Below the pieces are notes generated by a model. It searched no databases, had not been told where the DNA came from, and saw nothing but the letters and a program-made list of their open reading frames with translations. Of a DNA stretch of 64,000 nucleotides, positions 47,958 through 58,276 are shown in pieces. Positions within the stretch are counted from its first letter, which is position 1. Each line of letters begins with the position of its first letter. Origin of the DNA: Streptomyces sp. NBC_01381 (GTDB lineage Bacteria > Actinomycetota > Actinomycetes > Streptomycetales > Streptomycetaceae); contig NZ_JAPEPI010000001.1 of the NCBI RefSeq assembly GCF_026340305.1, positions 124,001-188,000 on the forward strand. The letters are read 5' to 3'. The position numbers were made by a program, and so were the translations under genes.

Positions 47958-50900
47958 TCACTCCGGCAGCACCGCCTGAGCCGGCATCACTTCCCCGCCC
48001 TGGACAAACAGTCCACGCCCGGTCGGCCCGCCGGTGGCGCTGTTCGACGTGATGCGGATGTTGAACATCTCGCCGTCCGCCGACCCCTGCGGCGACAGGA
48101 GCAGGCCGTTGCGCGACTTCCGCGCCTGCACCACGGAGCCGCGGTACTGCGACGACAGCGTGTCCACCGCACCCGCCATGATCACTCCGAGGCCGCCGTC
48201 CATGCCCCGGCGGATCTCCTCCTCCAGGGCCTCGTCCAGGTTGGTGTCATAGATCAACTCGGCGTCGTCCACCACGATCACGTACGGACCGCGTGCGCTC
48301 TGCGTCAGCGCCTCCAGCTCGTCACTCGAACTCTCGGCGTTGAGCGAGCCCAACACGCCGGCCTCCGAGGCGAATTCACGCAAGGGCGATCGCCGCGGCG
48401 TCACGAGGATGACCTCGGTGCCCCGCTGCAGCAGCGACATCGTCGCCGCCACCAGCGTGCTGGAGCGGCCGGACTTCGGCGGTCCGGAGATGACGAAGCC
48501 GGGGCCGGAATCCTCCAAGTCCATGCCGAGCGGCGACAGTTCGTCGCCGCCCGCCGCGAAGAGGGCCCACAGGGGCGACGGCGGGGTGAAGTCGGGCTGG
48601 AGGGCCATGGCCTCCGAGGCCTTGATGCGGGCCGGGAGCACGTCGACACGGATCGGGCGCTGCTCGACGGACGGGCGGGGCCAGGCCTGGGCCGCCGTCC
48701 GGGCGATCTCCTGGAGCGCCGCCACCTGCGCCTGACCGTTCGGGTTCTCGTCGAGGAGCGCGATCTGGCTCTCCTGGACGCCCTCGTCGGTGCCCTTGAG
48801 GGCGCGGCCCGACGGGACTTCCTTGGGTACGTCCTTCGGCATGATGCCCGCGAACGAGTAGTCCTGTGAGTCTGCGAGCCGCAGCACGAGGCGCTCGGCG
48901 AAGGAGCTGGCGACGTCACCCATGAGGCCGCTGCGGTCCACTCCGAGAACGACCTTGACACCGACCGCGGCGCCCTCACGGAAGAGCCGTTTCGCCGACT
49001 CGACCAGACGGCCGTAGTCGTAGTTCTCGAAGGCGAGCCGGAACGCGTCCCACCCGTCGAACAGGACCACCATCCACGGCAGCCGATCCTCCGGGGCGGC
49101 TGCCGCACGCTGCTCGGCCGCGCTGGACTGGCCCTTCTCGGCGAGCAGGAGCTGCCGTCGTCCGACCTCGTCGAGGAGTCGGCCGAGGAGTCGGTCGACG
49201 CGCGCCGTCTGGTCACGGGTCACCACGGCGCCGCAGTGCGGAAGGGTGGTGAGCGGCAGCAGCGCGTTGGCGCCGCAGTCGATGCCGTAGATGTGGACAT
49301 CACTGGGGCTGCTGTTCTGCGCGACCGCGCCCGCGATCGTACGAAGGGCCGTGGAACGTCCGGATCGCGGGCCGCCCGCGATCATCAGGTGCTCGCCGTC
49401 GGCCAGGTCGAGCGCGAGCGCGGCCCGTGCCTGCTCGGCGGGGAGGTCGGTGAGGCCGAAGGCGATCGGGCGGACCGTGTCGGCGCCGACAGGTGCCGGT
49501 GGCAGCTCGGGGAGTTCCGTGAGCTGCACCGTGTCGGGGATGGGCGGCAGCCAGGGGCTGCGGGGTGTGGCGCAGCCGAGCTGCTTCGCGCCGTCGGCGA
49601 TCGCGTCCACGAGGACGGCGAGGTCGGTGACCATCGTGCCGTCGTCACCGTCGTCCGCTGCCGCGCGGGGCGGCGGATGCCCGTACGACGTCCAGTTCAG
49701 CAGGTTCACGCTGACCTGCGGTGCCGTATCGAGGCCGGGGCGGCGGCCACCGATGCGGGCCGTCTGTACGCCGACGAGTGACTGGGCGCCGGAACGCACG
49801 TAACAACGACCCGGTGTGGCCTTGGAGATGGCGCCGGAGTCGGCGGCGTCGATGACGTCGCGGGACTCCTCGCCGTTGGTGACGCGGAGCGCGATGCGGA
49901 GGTTGGTGTTGGCGCGGATGTCCGCGCTGACGACACCCGCGGGACGCTGGGTGGCGAGCATCAGGTGCACGCCGAGGGAGCGGCCTCGCCGGGCGATGTC
50001 GACGAGGCCGGCGATGAAGTCCGGGAGCTCGGCGACCAGCGAGGCGAACTCGTCGATGACGAGCATGAGCCGCGGCATGGGCTCCAGTTCGGGGCGGATC
50101 CTGCGGGCGTCGTTGTAGTCCTCGATGTCCTTGGTCTCGGCCTCGAAGAGGATCGTCTCGCGGCGGTGGAGCTCCGCGGCGAGCGAGGCCAGGGCGCGCT
50201 CCGTCAGGTGCGCGTCGAGGTCGCTGACCATGCCGACGGTGTGCGGGAGCCGCGCACAGTCCAGGAAGGCGGAGCCGCCCTTGTAGTCGATGAGGACGAA
50301 GGTCAGGGCGTCCGGGGTGTTGCCGACCGCCAGCGAGGTGATGATCGTCTGCAGCAGCTCCGACTTACCGGCACCGGTGGTACCGGCGATCAGGGCGTGC
50401 GGCCCGTCGCGCCGGATGTCCAGGACGAACGGTCCGTCGGCGGCGATGCCGATCGGCGCCACCGTGGTCGATCCGCCGCGCTGCCAGATCCGGGCGATGT
50501 CCGCGCCGGTCGGGTTCGGCATCTCTAGGAGGTTGAGCAGCCGGGCGGCGGTGGGCAGCGCGCTGTCGGCATCGTCGCGGCTCACATCGCGTACGGGGGC
50601 AAGGGCACGGGAGACGCGTTCACACCAGGCGGTGGAGACCTGGTCGGCGAGGACCTGGCCGACCGCCTCGTATCCGTAACCCCGCAGGTGAACGCGGGTC
50701 GGTGAGTCCGGGGTCCAGCAGACGGCGGTGCGGCACTCCTCGGGCAGCACCCGCTCGTCGTCGTCCACGCACAGCGCGAAGATCCCGACCGCCGGGCCTT
50801 CCTGGAGCAACTGCGGGACGCCGGGCACCCGGCGAAGGAGGCGCGCGCCATCGAGGATGAGCAGCACCTGCGAATCGGGGCGCATCGCGTTGAAGCCACC

Positions 50901-52424
50901 GTGCTCCTTGGCCATCGCCTGGCGGCGCTGGAGGTCGTTGAGCAGTTCGGTGACGCGGCGGGAGATGGACTCGCCGTCGGTGCCCAGCAATGCGACGCAG
51001 TTCTGGCCCTGTTGGGGGCTGGTGTGCGGGAGCCACTGGGTCCAGCTCCAGTGTTCCTCGGCGTCCGGTGCGGAGGAGAGGACCACGAGGGAGAGGTCGC
51101 GCGGGCTGTGCAGGACCGCGGCCTGGGCGGCCAGCCACCGGGTCGTGGAGACCGCGCGCGGCCGGTCGCCCGCGATGCCCACGACGCCGAGCTCGGCGAA
51201 GGGCAGCGTCAGCGGAACGTTGGTGACGACCGGGGGCTTCGGCTCCTCCCCCTCCTCCACGGTGGCGCCGCGGCCGAAGGCCAGGTCGATCTCGGCAGGC
51301 AGGTCACCGAAGCCCACCCGCAGCTGCATCGCGTCCACGTCGGTGATCCGCCGCTCCCACAGCCGGCGGCGCGGTCCGGTGGCGAACAGGAGCAACTGGC
51401 CGGGGTCCGGGAACGCCTCGCGGCGGCGGCGCTGATCGACCTCGCCGAGCCGCTCCACCTCGGCCTCATGGTCGGCCAGGGCCTTCTTGTACTCCTTGAG
51501 CGCGGCCCCGTACTTCTTTTTGCCGTGCCGCCGGTCGCTGAACCACTGGCCGACCATCATGACCGGCGACATCAGACAGAAGAGGAGGAAGTAGATCGAG
51601 TCCATCATGAAGTACATGCCCACGCCGAAGAAGAGCGGCAGGAGCATCGAGAGCAGCTGGAAGCGGTGCGCCTCGTCCTTCTTCGGCTCCACGGGCACGA
51701 GCAGGCGGGGGTTGGCACGCGGCGAGGTCAGCCGGGGCGGCCGGTTGTAGGCGAGGCCGCCTTCGCCCGCAGGTGAAAGGTGGGCGTCGGGCGCCCCGAC
51801 CTCGGAGAGGCTGAACAGGGATTCGCCGGACTTGAGGAGCATGCCGGGCTCCCACTCCCGCGGCCCGGACATCTCCTCGTCGTCGATCGCGAGGACGGCC
51901 CCGTCGAAGGGGGCTATCTCGATCCGCCCCTTGATGTCGACGGTGACCCGCGCGGCCATCTGCGCGAGGTAGGAGTCCTCGACGGCGAGCGTGGCCGTGG
52001 GCGCGGAGCCGATCGTGCTGACGCCCGTGGAGAGCCTGGCCACCCGGCCGGCCCCCGGGCCGCCGCTGACCGTGACCTCGTACCGGCCTGTGGGCTCGCC
52101 GTTCATCATGAACGGCCCCACTGAGTCGTCGGTGGTGAGGCGCACTCCGTCCCGCAGCGTCTTGCCGACCGGCGCATCCGGTTCGCAGGGCGTGCCGTCG
52201 ACCCACAGCAGTCCGGACCCGGCGGCCGCCGGCTGTTGCCATCCGGGGACGCGTCCGGGTGACGGCGTCACCACGCCTGGCATCTGGAACGGGATGGCGC
52301 TGTCCCGCCCGTTCAACCGCTCCACCGCCGCGGCCACTTCCGCCGCGGTCGTACCATCGTCGATGTTGATCAACGCTTCCTGTGGCGCGGCTCCCTCCCG
52401 AACCACGGTCGCCCGCACTCGCAT
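47958..52424 (-). CDS. eccC: EccC/EssC-type type VII secretion ATPase
   Basis: 1488 residues. The N-terminus has a ubiquitin-like/FHA-like part (DGTTAAEVAAAVERLNG ... GGPGAGRVARLSTGVSTIGSAPTATLAVED), as in Firmicutes EssC. Two membrane helices lie at about 253-295 (LLSMLLPLFFGVGMYFMMDSIYFLLFCLMSPVMMVGQW). Three FtsK/SpoIIIE modules follow: D1 with intact Walker A GTTGAGKSELLQ near 678 and VLIDYKGGSAF/MLVIDEFASL; D2 with GGPRSGRSTALRT near 1014; D3 with SGPPKSGRSSTL near 1309. D2 and D3 have R where D1 has K, which suggests weaker hydrolysis. It exports WXG100 proteins. No EccB, EccD, EccE or mycosin is nearby. Confidence 0.93.
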   Translation of the reverse strand: MRVRATVVREGAAPQEALINIDDGTTAAEVAAAVERLNGRDSAIPFQMPGVVTPSPGRVPGWQQPAAAGSGLLWVDGTPCEPDAPVGKTLRDGVRLTTDDSVGPFMMNGEPTGRYEVTVSGGPGAGRVARLSTGVSTIGSAPTATLAVEDSYLAQMAARVTVDIKGRIEIAPFDGAVLAIDDEEMSGPREWEPGMLLKSGESLFSLSEVGAPDAHLSPAGEGGLAYNRPPRLTSPRANPRLLVPVEPKKDEAHRFQLLSMLLPLFFGVGMYFMMDSIYFLLFCLMSPVMMVGQWFSDRRHGKKKYGAALKEYKKALADHEAEVERLGEVDQRRRREAFPDPGQLLLFATGPRRRLWERRITDVDAMQLRVGFGDLPAEIDLAFGRGATVEEGEEPKPPVVTNVPLTLPFAELGVVGIAGDRPRAVSTTRWLAAQAAVLHSPRDLSLVVLSSAPDAEEHWSWTQWLPHTSPQQGQNCVALLGTDGESISRRVTELLNDLQRRQAMAKEHGGFNAMRPDSQVLLILDGARLLRRVPGVPQLLQEGPAVGIFALCVDDDERVLPEECRTAVCWTPDSPTRVHLRGYGYEAVGQVLADQVSTAWCERVSRALAPVRDVSRDDADSALPTAARLLNLLEMPNPTGADIARIWQRGGSTTVAPIGIAADGPFVLDIRRDGPHALIAGTTGAGKSELLQTIITSLAVGNTPDALTFVLIDYKGGSAFLDCARLPHTVGMVSDLDAHLTERALASLAAELHRRETILFEAETKDIEDYNDARRIRPELEPMPRLMLVIDEFASLVAELPDFIAGLVDIARRGRSLGVHLMLATQRPAGVVSADIRANTNLRIALRVTNGEESRDVIDAADSGAISKATPGRCYVRSGAQSLVGVQTARIGGRRPGLDTAPQVSVNLLNWTSYGHPPPRAAADDGDDGTMVTDLAVLVDAIADGAKQLGCATPRSPWLPPIPDTVQLTELPELPPAPVGADTVRPIAFGLTDLPAEQARAALALDLADGEHLMIAGGPRSGRSTALRTIAGAVAQNSSPSDVHIYGIDCGANALLPLTTLPHCGAVVTRDQTARVDRLLGRLLDEVGRRQLLLAEKGQSSAAEQRAAAAPEDRLPWMVVLFDGWDAFRLAFENYDYGRLVESAKRLFREGAAVGVKVVLGVDRSGLMGDVASSFAERLVLRLADSQDYSFAGIMPKDVPKEVPSGRALKGTDEGVQESQIALLDENPNGQAQVAALQEIARTAAQAWPRPSVEQRPIRVDVLPARIKASEAMALQPDFTPPSPLWALFAAGGDELSPLGMDLEDSGPGFVISGPPKSGRSSTLVAATMSLLQRGTEVILVTPRRSPLREFASEAGVLGSLNAESSSDELEALTQSARGPYVIVVDDAELIYDTNLDEALEEEIRRGMDGGLGVIMAGAVDTLSSQYRGSVVQARKSRNGLLLSPQGSADGEMFNIRITSNSATGGPTGRGLFVQGGEVMPAQAVLPE

Positions 52425-52460
52425 CGGTACGTGCCCCTCCCGCTCAGCTCTTGCGTGTCG

Positions 52461-52910
52461 TCAGATGTTCGATACTTCCTCGACCGCAACCCCAGGGGCA
52501 AACACACCCACGGCCTCGGCAAGACGCCCACGGTCCAGAGTCCACAGATTGATGTGCCTGCTCGCCAGGAAGACCTCGTGGTCCACGTGGGGTGCGAGAC
52601 GGCCGGTCTGCTCCCGGCTCAGTCCGGCGTTGGCCCCGGGAAGCTGCGGTGCGCCCGCCCTGCGGCGCAGCCCCACATAGTTCATGGGTGAGAGCCCTGC
52701 AGTGCTCTGCTGCCACAAGACCACTGCCTCAATGTCCTGCCAGGGCACAAATGCGGTCTGCCGTGCGTACTTCGCAGGTGCACCGCCCAGGGTTACTCCT
52801 TGATCGTCGACTCGGAACGCGACAAGGCGGCGCGACACAGCGCCGCTCAGAAGCTGGATCGGCGTCCAGGTGTAGCGGGCTTCGTACGCCGAGGAGTGAT
52901 CTGCAGGCAT
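52461..52910 (-). CDS. PH-like cytoplasmic protein next to eccC
   Basis: 149 residues, 36 bases upstream of eccC on the same strand. RRLVAFRVDDQGVTLGGAPAKYARQTAFVPWQDIEAVVLW resembles the beta-sheet of bacterial PH-like domains. The rest (SREQTGRLAPHVDHEVFLASRHINLWTLDRGRLAEAVGVFAPGV) forms mixed strands and a helix. There are no membrane segments. It is likely translated with eccC and may be an accessory factor; the function is not known. Confidence 0.65.
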   Translation of the reverse strand: MPADHSSAYEARYTWTPIQLLSGAVSRRLVAFRVDDQGVTLGGAPAKYARQTAFVPWQDIEAVVLWQQSTAGLSPMNYVGLRRRAGAPQLPGANAGLSREQTGRLAPHVDHEVFLASRHINLWTLDRGRLAEAVGVFAPGVAVEEVSNI

Positions 52911-53048
52911 AGGCGGATCGTAATCCTTAACGATGACTGGCAGGTGCGATCGTTGCTCATGGATACAGTAACGACAGCCCTCAGGGCCCTCCCGACGCCC
53001 GACTCATCCGGCTTTGATGTCAGAGGTGTCTAGCCAACCTGAGCCTCC

Positions 53049-54773
53049 TCACTCCACCCGCGACATCCGCGCCTCAGGATTCCCCGACTTCTCGTTCTCC
53101 GACAGATAACGCAAGTCGTCGCCCACCAGGCGCAGCCGCACCGTATGGGCGTTCTTCGTGCACTGCGCCGCGCTGTCCGCCTTGCCCTTGCCCTGGGCCA
53201 CGATCTCCTTGGCCGACACCGACTTCAGGACGAGGTCCACGGCGCAGGTGCCGCCCAGTTGGTCGGTCTGGGTCATGACCGCGAAGCGTTCGCCGATCTT
53301 GCCCTGCTCGACCTTCAGCCTGAACGTGCCCATCGGGACGGCGCCGTTGGCCGCGACCGCCTGGCCCTCCCAGGTGCCGCGGTAGGAGGCGGGGACCTTG
53401 CCGCCGCCCTGGTCCGCGCCGTCGCCCGGCTGCTGGCTCGCGGTCGCGTTCGGCGGCTGCTTGCCCGCGTCGCTCGAATTCCCGCCGCCCCCGGGAAGCA
53501 GTCCCAGTACGAAGACGGAGCCGACCGTCACCGCGGCGAGCGCACCCGCGACGCCCAGGACGAGGGTGCAACTGACCTTGCGGCCCTTGCCGTCGACGCC
53601 ATTGGGCGCGGAGGTCGCGGCCATCGAGACGCTGACCCGGCCGGCCGGCCGGGAGGGGTCTGACGTCTGTGTGGGGATGTAGGCCGCTGGAGTCGGGGCG
53701 GCGACCGGTGCGTACGACGCGTCCGGCGGGCCGAACGAGCCGCTGCCCTGCGGCACTTCATGCCCCGTGGCCCGAGCATCGGACCCCGCGGCCGAGCCCA
53801 CCGTCGACGGCGGCCCGCCCACCATCGAGGTGCCGAACGGCACAGGGCCCGACGGCTGTTCCGCGATTCCCGTCCCGTCCGTGTCCAGGTCGAGGATCCG
53901 CACCGCGCTCCGGCTGACCCGCTCCACCAGCGGACCCGGCAGCCACCCGGCCGCCACCAGAGCGTCCGTACCCGAGGGCGCGAGGCGCCGCGCGATCTCC
54001 GCGGGAGCCGGCCGCGCGGCCGCTTCCTTGGCCAGGCACTCGCGCGCGAGGTCACGCAACTCGCCGTCGAGGCCGTCCAGTTCCGGCTCTTCGTGTACGA
54101 CCTTGTAGAGGAGCGACGCGGACGAGTCGCCGGGGAACGGCGAGGCCCCCGTGGCCGCGTACACCAGAACGGCGCCCAGCGAGAAGACGTCAGCCGCCCC
54201 GGCGATCCCCTTGCCGAGGATCTGCTCCGGCGACATGTAGCCGGGCGAACCGATGGAGACACCGGTCGAGGTGAGCGAGGCCGTGCCGTCCGTGGCCCGC
54301 GCGATGCCGAAGTCGATCAGCCGCGGACCGTCCATGGTGAGCAGCACGTTCGACGGCTTCACATCGCGGTGCACGAGCCCGAGTCCGTGTACGTGCGTCA
54401 GCGCCTCGGCGAGGCCCGCGACCAGTACGCGTACGGAATGGGCGGGCAGCGGACCAAGATCGCGCACCGCTTCCGCCAGCGAGGGACCCGCCGCATACCC
54501 CGTGGCCACCCACGGAACGGCCGCCTCCGGATCGGCGTCCAGGACCGGCACGGTCCAGTCGCCGCCGACCCGCCGCGCCGCGTCCACCTCACGCCGGAAG
54601 CGGGCGCGGAACTCCTCGTCGAGCGCGAAGTGCGGATGGACGACCTTCACCGCGACCGTACGGCCGCCCGTGCTGCGCCCCAGATAGACCCGGCCCATGC
54701 CGCCCGAGCCGAGCCGGCCGAGCAGCCGGTAGGGCCCGATGGCGGTCGGTTCGCCGGGATCGAGCGGGTGCAT
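53049..54773 (-). CDS. Membrane Ser/Thr protein kinase (PknB/Pkn-type)
   Basis: 574 residues from the ATG at 54773 with a GGGAGG site 8 bases away; the frame is open to 54884. Kinase core: GRLGSGGMGRVYLGRS (glycine loop), VAVKVVHPH (Lys), LGLVHRDVKPSNVLL (catalytic loop), LIDFGIARA (DFG) and SIGSPGYMSPEQI. It is followed by a Pro/Ser/Ala-rich linker, a membrane helix (TLVLGVAGALAAVTVGSVFVLGLLPGG, about 398) and an exported domain (YRGTWEGQAVAANGAVPMGTFRLKVEQGKIGERFAVMTQTDQLGGTC). It lies 138 bases upstream of the PH-like gene on the same strand and may act on the type VII machine. Confidence 0.92.
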   Translation of the reverse strand: MHPLDPGEPTAIGPYRLLGRLGSGGMGRVYLGRSTGGRTVAVKVVHPHFALDEEFRARFRREVDAARRVGGDWTVPVLDADPEAAVPWVATGYAAGPSLAEAVRDLGPLPAHSVRVLVAGLAEALTHVHGLGLVHRDVKPSNVLLTMDGPRLIDFGIARATDGTASLTSTGVSIGSPGYMSPEQILGKGIAGAADVFSLGAVLVYAATGASPFPGDSSASLLYKVVHEEPELDGLDGELRDLARECLAKEAAARPAPAEIARRLAPSGTDALVAAGWLPGPLVERVSRSAVRILDLDTDGTGIAEQPSGPVPFGTSMVGGPPSTVGSAAGSDARATGHEVPQGSGSFGPPDASYAPVAAPTPAAYIPTQTSDPSRPAGRVSVSMAATSAPNGVDGKGRKVSCTLVLGVAGALAAVTVGSVFVLGLLPGGGGNSSDAGKQPPNATASQQPGDGADQGGGKVPASYRGTWEGQAVAANGAVPMGTFRLKVEQGKIGERFAVMTQTDQLGGTCAVDLVLKSVSAKEIVAQGKGKADSAAQCTKNAHTVRLRLVGDDLRYLSENEKSGNPEARMSRVE

Positions 54774-54892
54774 GACGAAGGCCTCCCCCAGACGGCGCCG
54801 CGCGGCCGCGGCCACTGGGACCGCGGGCATTGTCTGCAGCTCAGCGTAGTCCGCGGGCATGCCAGGAAGTCCAGGCATGCCCAAGCCGGGCC

Positions 54893-55858
<966 letters not shown>

Positions 55859-55935
55859 TCAACCCCTTCGGACCTGGTCCGTCAACCCCTCTGGGGGGTC
55901 CGTCAAACATCCGGGTGACGTGATCTTGCCCCCTA

Positions 55936-55963
55936 TTGCATTCGGCTGCCTGCGTGCTAAGCT
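55936..55963 (+). promoter_or_regulatory. Housekeeping-type promoter of the cold-shock gene
   Basis: TTGCAT at 55936-55941 and TAAGCT at 55958-55963 with a 16-base spacer. It gives a long leader of about 140 bases before the csp start, as usual for cold-shock genes. Confidence 0.5.
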
Positions 55964-55998
55964 CGCCGCAAGTTGCAGTTTGGTTTCCCTTGCAGTAC

Positions 55999-56030
55999 AG
56001 AGCCTGCGGAGCATGTGACCCGCAGGCTCT
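55999..56030 (+). promoter_or_regulatory. Leader hairpin with U-tract upstream of csp
   Basis: AGAGCCTGCGG pairs with CCGCAGGCTCT (11 pairs, 10-base loop), then CGTCGTTTTC. This is the form of an intrinsic terminator, yet it lies in the leader about 80 bases before the cold-shock start, so it may be an attenuator or temperature-sensitive RNA element rather than the end of a transcript. Confidence 0.55.
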
Positions 56031-56109
56031 CGTCGTTTTCAGACTTATGCAGTTGTTTCAACAATCGCAGGTTCTGGAGCAGGGCAACCCTTTGGCCCAA
56101 GGAGGGCTT

Positions 56110-56313
56110 ATGGCTACCGGAACCGTGAAGTGGTTCAACGCCGAAAAGGGCTTTGGATTCATCGCCCAGGAAGGCGGAGGCCCCGACGTCTTCGTCCACT
56201 ACTCCGCGATCAACGCGAACGGCTTCCGCTCCCTTGAGGAGAACCAGGCCGTGAGCTTCGACGTCACGCAGGGCCCGAAGGGTCCGCAGGCGGAGAACGT
56301 CACCCCCATGTAG
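56110..56313 (+). CDS. Cold-shock protein (CspA family)
   Basis: 67 residues, ATG at 56110 after an AAGGAGGG site. [21 protein letters not shown] and DVFVHYSAI contain the RNP1 (KGFGFI) and RNP2 (VFVHY) RNA-binding motifs. It is a single-stranded nucleic-acid chaperone. It is divergent from mqnA with a long leader. Confidence 0.97.
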   Translation: MATGTVKWFNAEKGFGFIAQEGGGPDVFVHYSAINANGFRSLEENQAVSFDVTQGPKGPQAENVTPM

Positions 56314-56384
56314 TGGGGCGCCCCATTCGCGTGGGGCGTGTGACAGTTCCGGTGACTTGATCCGGACATGGATAGCAGTACCCA

Positions 56385-56426
56385 AGGGGCCCTGCCCTCG
56401 CCTTTACGGCGAGGCGCGGGGCCCCT
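56385..56426 (+). terminator. Strong hairpin downstream of csp
   Basis: AGGGGCCC/GGGGCCCCT with an inner stem CTCGCC/GGCGAG makes a two-tier hairpin after the csp gene, followed by GCCTTTCTC. A weaker one (CGCCCC/GGGGCG) lies at 56319-56338. Confidence 0.7.
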
Positions 56427-56504
56427 GCCTTTCTCTGGCGGGGGCGCCTTTGCTGGCGGGGGCGCCTTGAGCGGTGGGGGTGCGTTTCTTTCTGCGGGTG
56501 CTTT

Positions 56505-56542
56505 GTGGTTGCTCGCGCAGTTCCCCGCGCCCCTTCGGGCGC
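56505..56542. repeat. Dispersed intergenic element, copy 3
   Basis: GTGGTTGCTCGCGCAG then TTCCCCGCGCCCCTTCGGGC. It nearly matches the copy at 436-480 over 30 bases. It ends at the stop codon of the ABC transporter ATPase gene. Confidence 0.65.
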
Positions 56543-57327
56543 TATCCCGCCCTCGGGGTCCAGCCCTCGCGAGGGACCGCCGCGAGCAGGCGGATCGTGT
56601 ACGGGTCCTCCGGGGCTGTCAGGACTTGATCCGTCCTGCCCTGTTCCACCACCTTCCCTCTCCGCATCACCAGGACCTCGTCCGTGATGTGTTGGACCAC
56701 CGCCAAGTCGTGGCTCACGAAGACCAGGGCCACGCCCGTGTCTCGGCGGATCTCGGACAGGAGTTGGAGGATCTGGGCCTGGATGGATACGTCCAGTGCT
56801 GCCACCGCCTCGTCCAGGACCAGGACCTGCGGGTCCACCGCCAGGGCCCTCGCTATGGCCAGGCGCTGGCGTTGGCCGCCGGAGAGTTCGCGGGGGCGGG
56901 CGCCGGCCTCTCTCGCGCCCAGGCCCACCTGGTCCAGGAGGTCCCCCACCTGCTTCTCGTCCCTGCCGTGCAGGGTGAGTGCCGTACGGAGGCACTGGGT
57001 TGAAGTGAGGCGCGGGTCCAGGGAGAGGTAGGGGTCCTGGAAGACCATTTGGATCTCCCTGGCTCGCGTCAGGCGGGCCTCGCGGCCTCGGGGGGTGCGG
57101 GGTTCCCGGGGGCGGCCGTTCACCTTTACCGTGCCGGTGTCCTGCCGGACCAGGCCCACCAGCATGCGGGCGACCGTCGTCTTGCCCGAGCCGGATTCGC
57201 CGACGATGCCGATGGAACCGCCGGGTGACACCGTGAACGTCACGTCGCTCGCCGCCTGGTGGCGGCCGCCGCCCGGCAGGGGGTAGCTCTTGCCCAGGCC
57301 GGATACTTCCAGCAGGTCCGACGGCAT
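56542..57327 (-). CDS. Peptide ABC importer ATPase, second (DppF/OppF-like)
   Basis: 261 residues from ATG 57327. Walker A is GESGSGKTT, signature LSGGQRQRLAIARAL, Walker B VLVLDEAVAALD and H-loop SHDLAVV. It lacks the C-terminal Cys region of the partner, which is normal for the shorter DppF subunit. The ATG overlaps the stop of the partner gene. It is the last gene of the operon. Confidence 0.92.
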   Translation of the reverse strand: MPSDLLEVSGLGKSYPLPGGGRHQAASDVTFTVSPGGSIGIVGESGSGKTTVARMLVGLVRQDTGTVKVNGRPREPRTPRGREARLTRAREIQMVFQDPYLSLDPRLTSTQCLRTALTLHGRDEKQVGDLLDQVGLGAREAGARPRELSGGQRQRLAIARALAVDPQVLVLDEAVAALDVSIQAQILQLLSEIRRDTGVALVFVSHDLAVVQHITDEVLVMRRGKVVEQGRTDQVLTAPEDPYTIRLLAAVPREGWTPRAG

Positions 57328-58274
57328 CAGGAGTTCACCTTTCGCTGAACAGAGACGGCGCAGGCCGCTGTCCCCCCGTCCGGGAGTGGCAGTTGCCCCG
57401 GAGTCCACGTCTCGCAGCCCGGTTCCGCGTCCCCGCAGCGGGAGACGAAGGGGCAGCCGTCGAACGTGTCCGAGAGGGACGGGGGGCGGCCCGGGATGGG
57501 GTGGAGGGTATGGGGCGTTTCGCCCAAGGTCGGGGAGCACGCGAGCAGGCCTCGGGTATACGGGTGCGCCGGGGACTTGAACAGGGCCTCCGCCGAACGC
57601 TGTTCGACGACCCGGCCCGCGTACATGACGTACACCCGGTCGCAGTACGCGGCCGCCAGGTGGAGGTCGTGGGTGATGAAGAGGAGGCCCAGGTCGCGGG
57701 TCGCGCGCAGGTCGCGGAGGAGAGCGAGGATCTCCGCCTGCGTCGTGACGTCAAGGGCGCTCGTCGCCTCGTCCGCCAGGAGCAGGCTCGGTTCCGCCGC
57801 AAGCGCGCCCGCGATGACCACGCGTTGCAGCATGCCGCCGGAGAGTTCGTGCGGGCGCTGGCGTACGCGGTGTTCGGGGTGTGACAGGCCCACGGTGGAG
57901 AGCAGTTCGACCGCCTTCTCGCGGCTCGCGCCCCGCTCCACCAGGAAGTCGCCGATCCTGCGTACGGGGTTCAGCGCGGCCCGGGGGTCCTGGTGGACCA
58001 TCGCCACCGTCCGCGCGCGGTGGGTGCGCAGAGCCTCGCCGGTGAGGGGGAGGATCTCGGTGCCGTTCACACGTACGGAACCTGATGTCACCGCCCGCGC
58101 CGGCAGCAGGCCGAGGGCCGCCTTCGCCGTGGTCGACTTGCCCGAGCCCGACTCGCCCACCAGGCCGACGACTTCACCGGGTGAGACAGACAGGGACACG
58201 GTGTCCAGGAGCGGGCGGGCGGCGCCCGGGACCCGCAGGGTCAGGTCTTCGATTTCGAGCAGTGGCATTTGCAT
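57327..58274 (-). CDS. Peptide ABC importer ATPase, first (DppD/OppD-like)
   Basis: 315 residues from the ATG at 58274 (AAGG site upstream; GTG 58280 or ATG 58268 are alternatives). Walker A GESGSGKST, signature LSGGMLQRVVIAGAL, Walker B LLLADEATSALD and H-loop THDLHLA are present. The C-terminal oligopeptide-transporter extension has its cysteines (FDGCPFVSRCGDAEPGCETW), as in Fe-S-bearing OppD/DppD proteins. Confidence 0.92.
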   Translation of the reverse strand: MQMPLLEIEDLTLRVPGAARPLLDTVSLSVSPGEVVGLVGESGSGKSTTAKAALGLLPARAVTSGSVRVNGTEILPLTGEALRTHRARTVAMVHQDPRAALNPVRRIGDFLVERGASREKAVELLSTVGLSHPEHRVRQRPHELSGGMLQRVVIAGALAAEPSLLLADEATSALDVTTQAEILALLRDLRATRDLGLLFITHDLHLAAAYCDRVYVMYAGRVVEQRSAEALFKSPAHPYTRGLLACSPTLGETPHTLHPIPGRPPSLSDTFDGCPFVSRCGDAEPGCETWTPGQLPLPDGGTAACAVSVQRKVNS

Positions 58275-58276
58275 TT

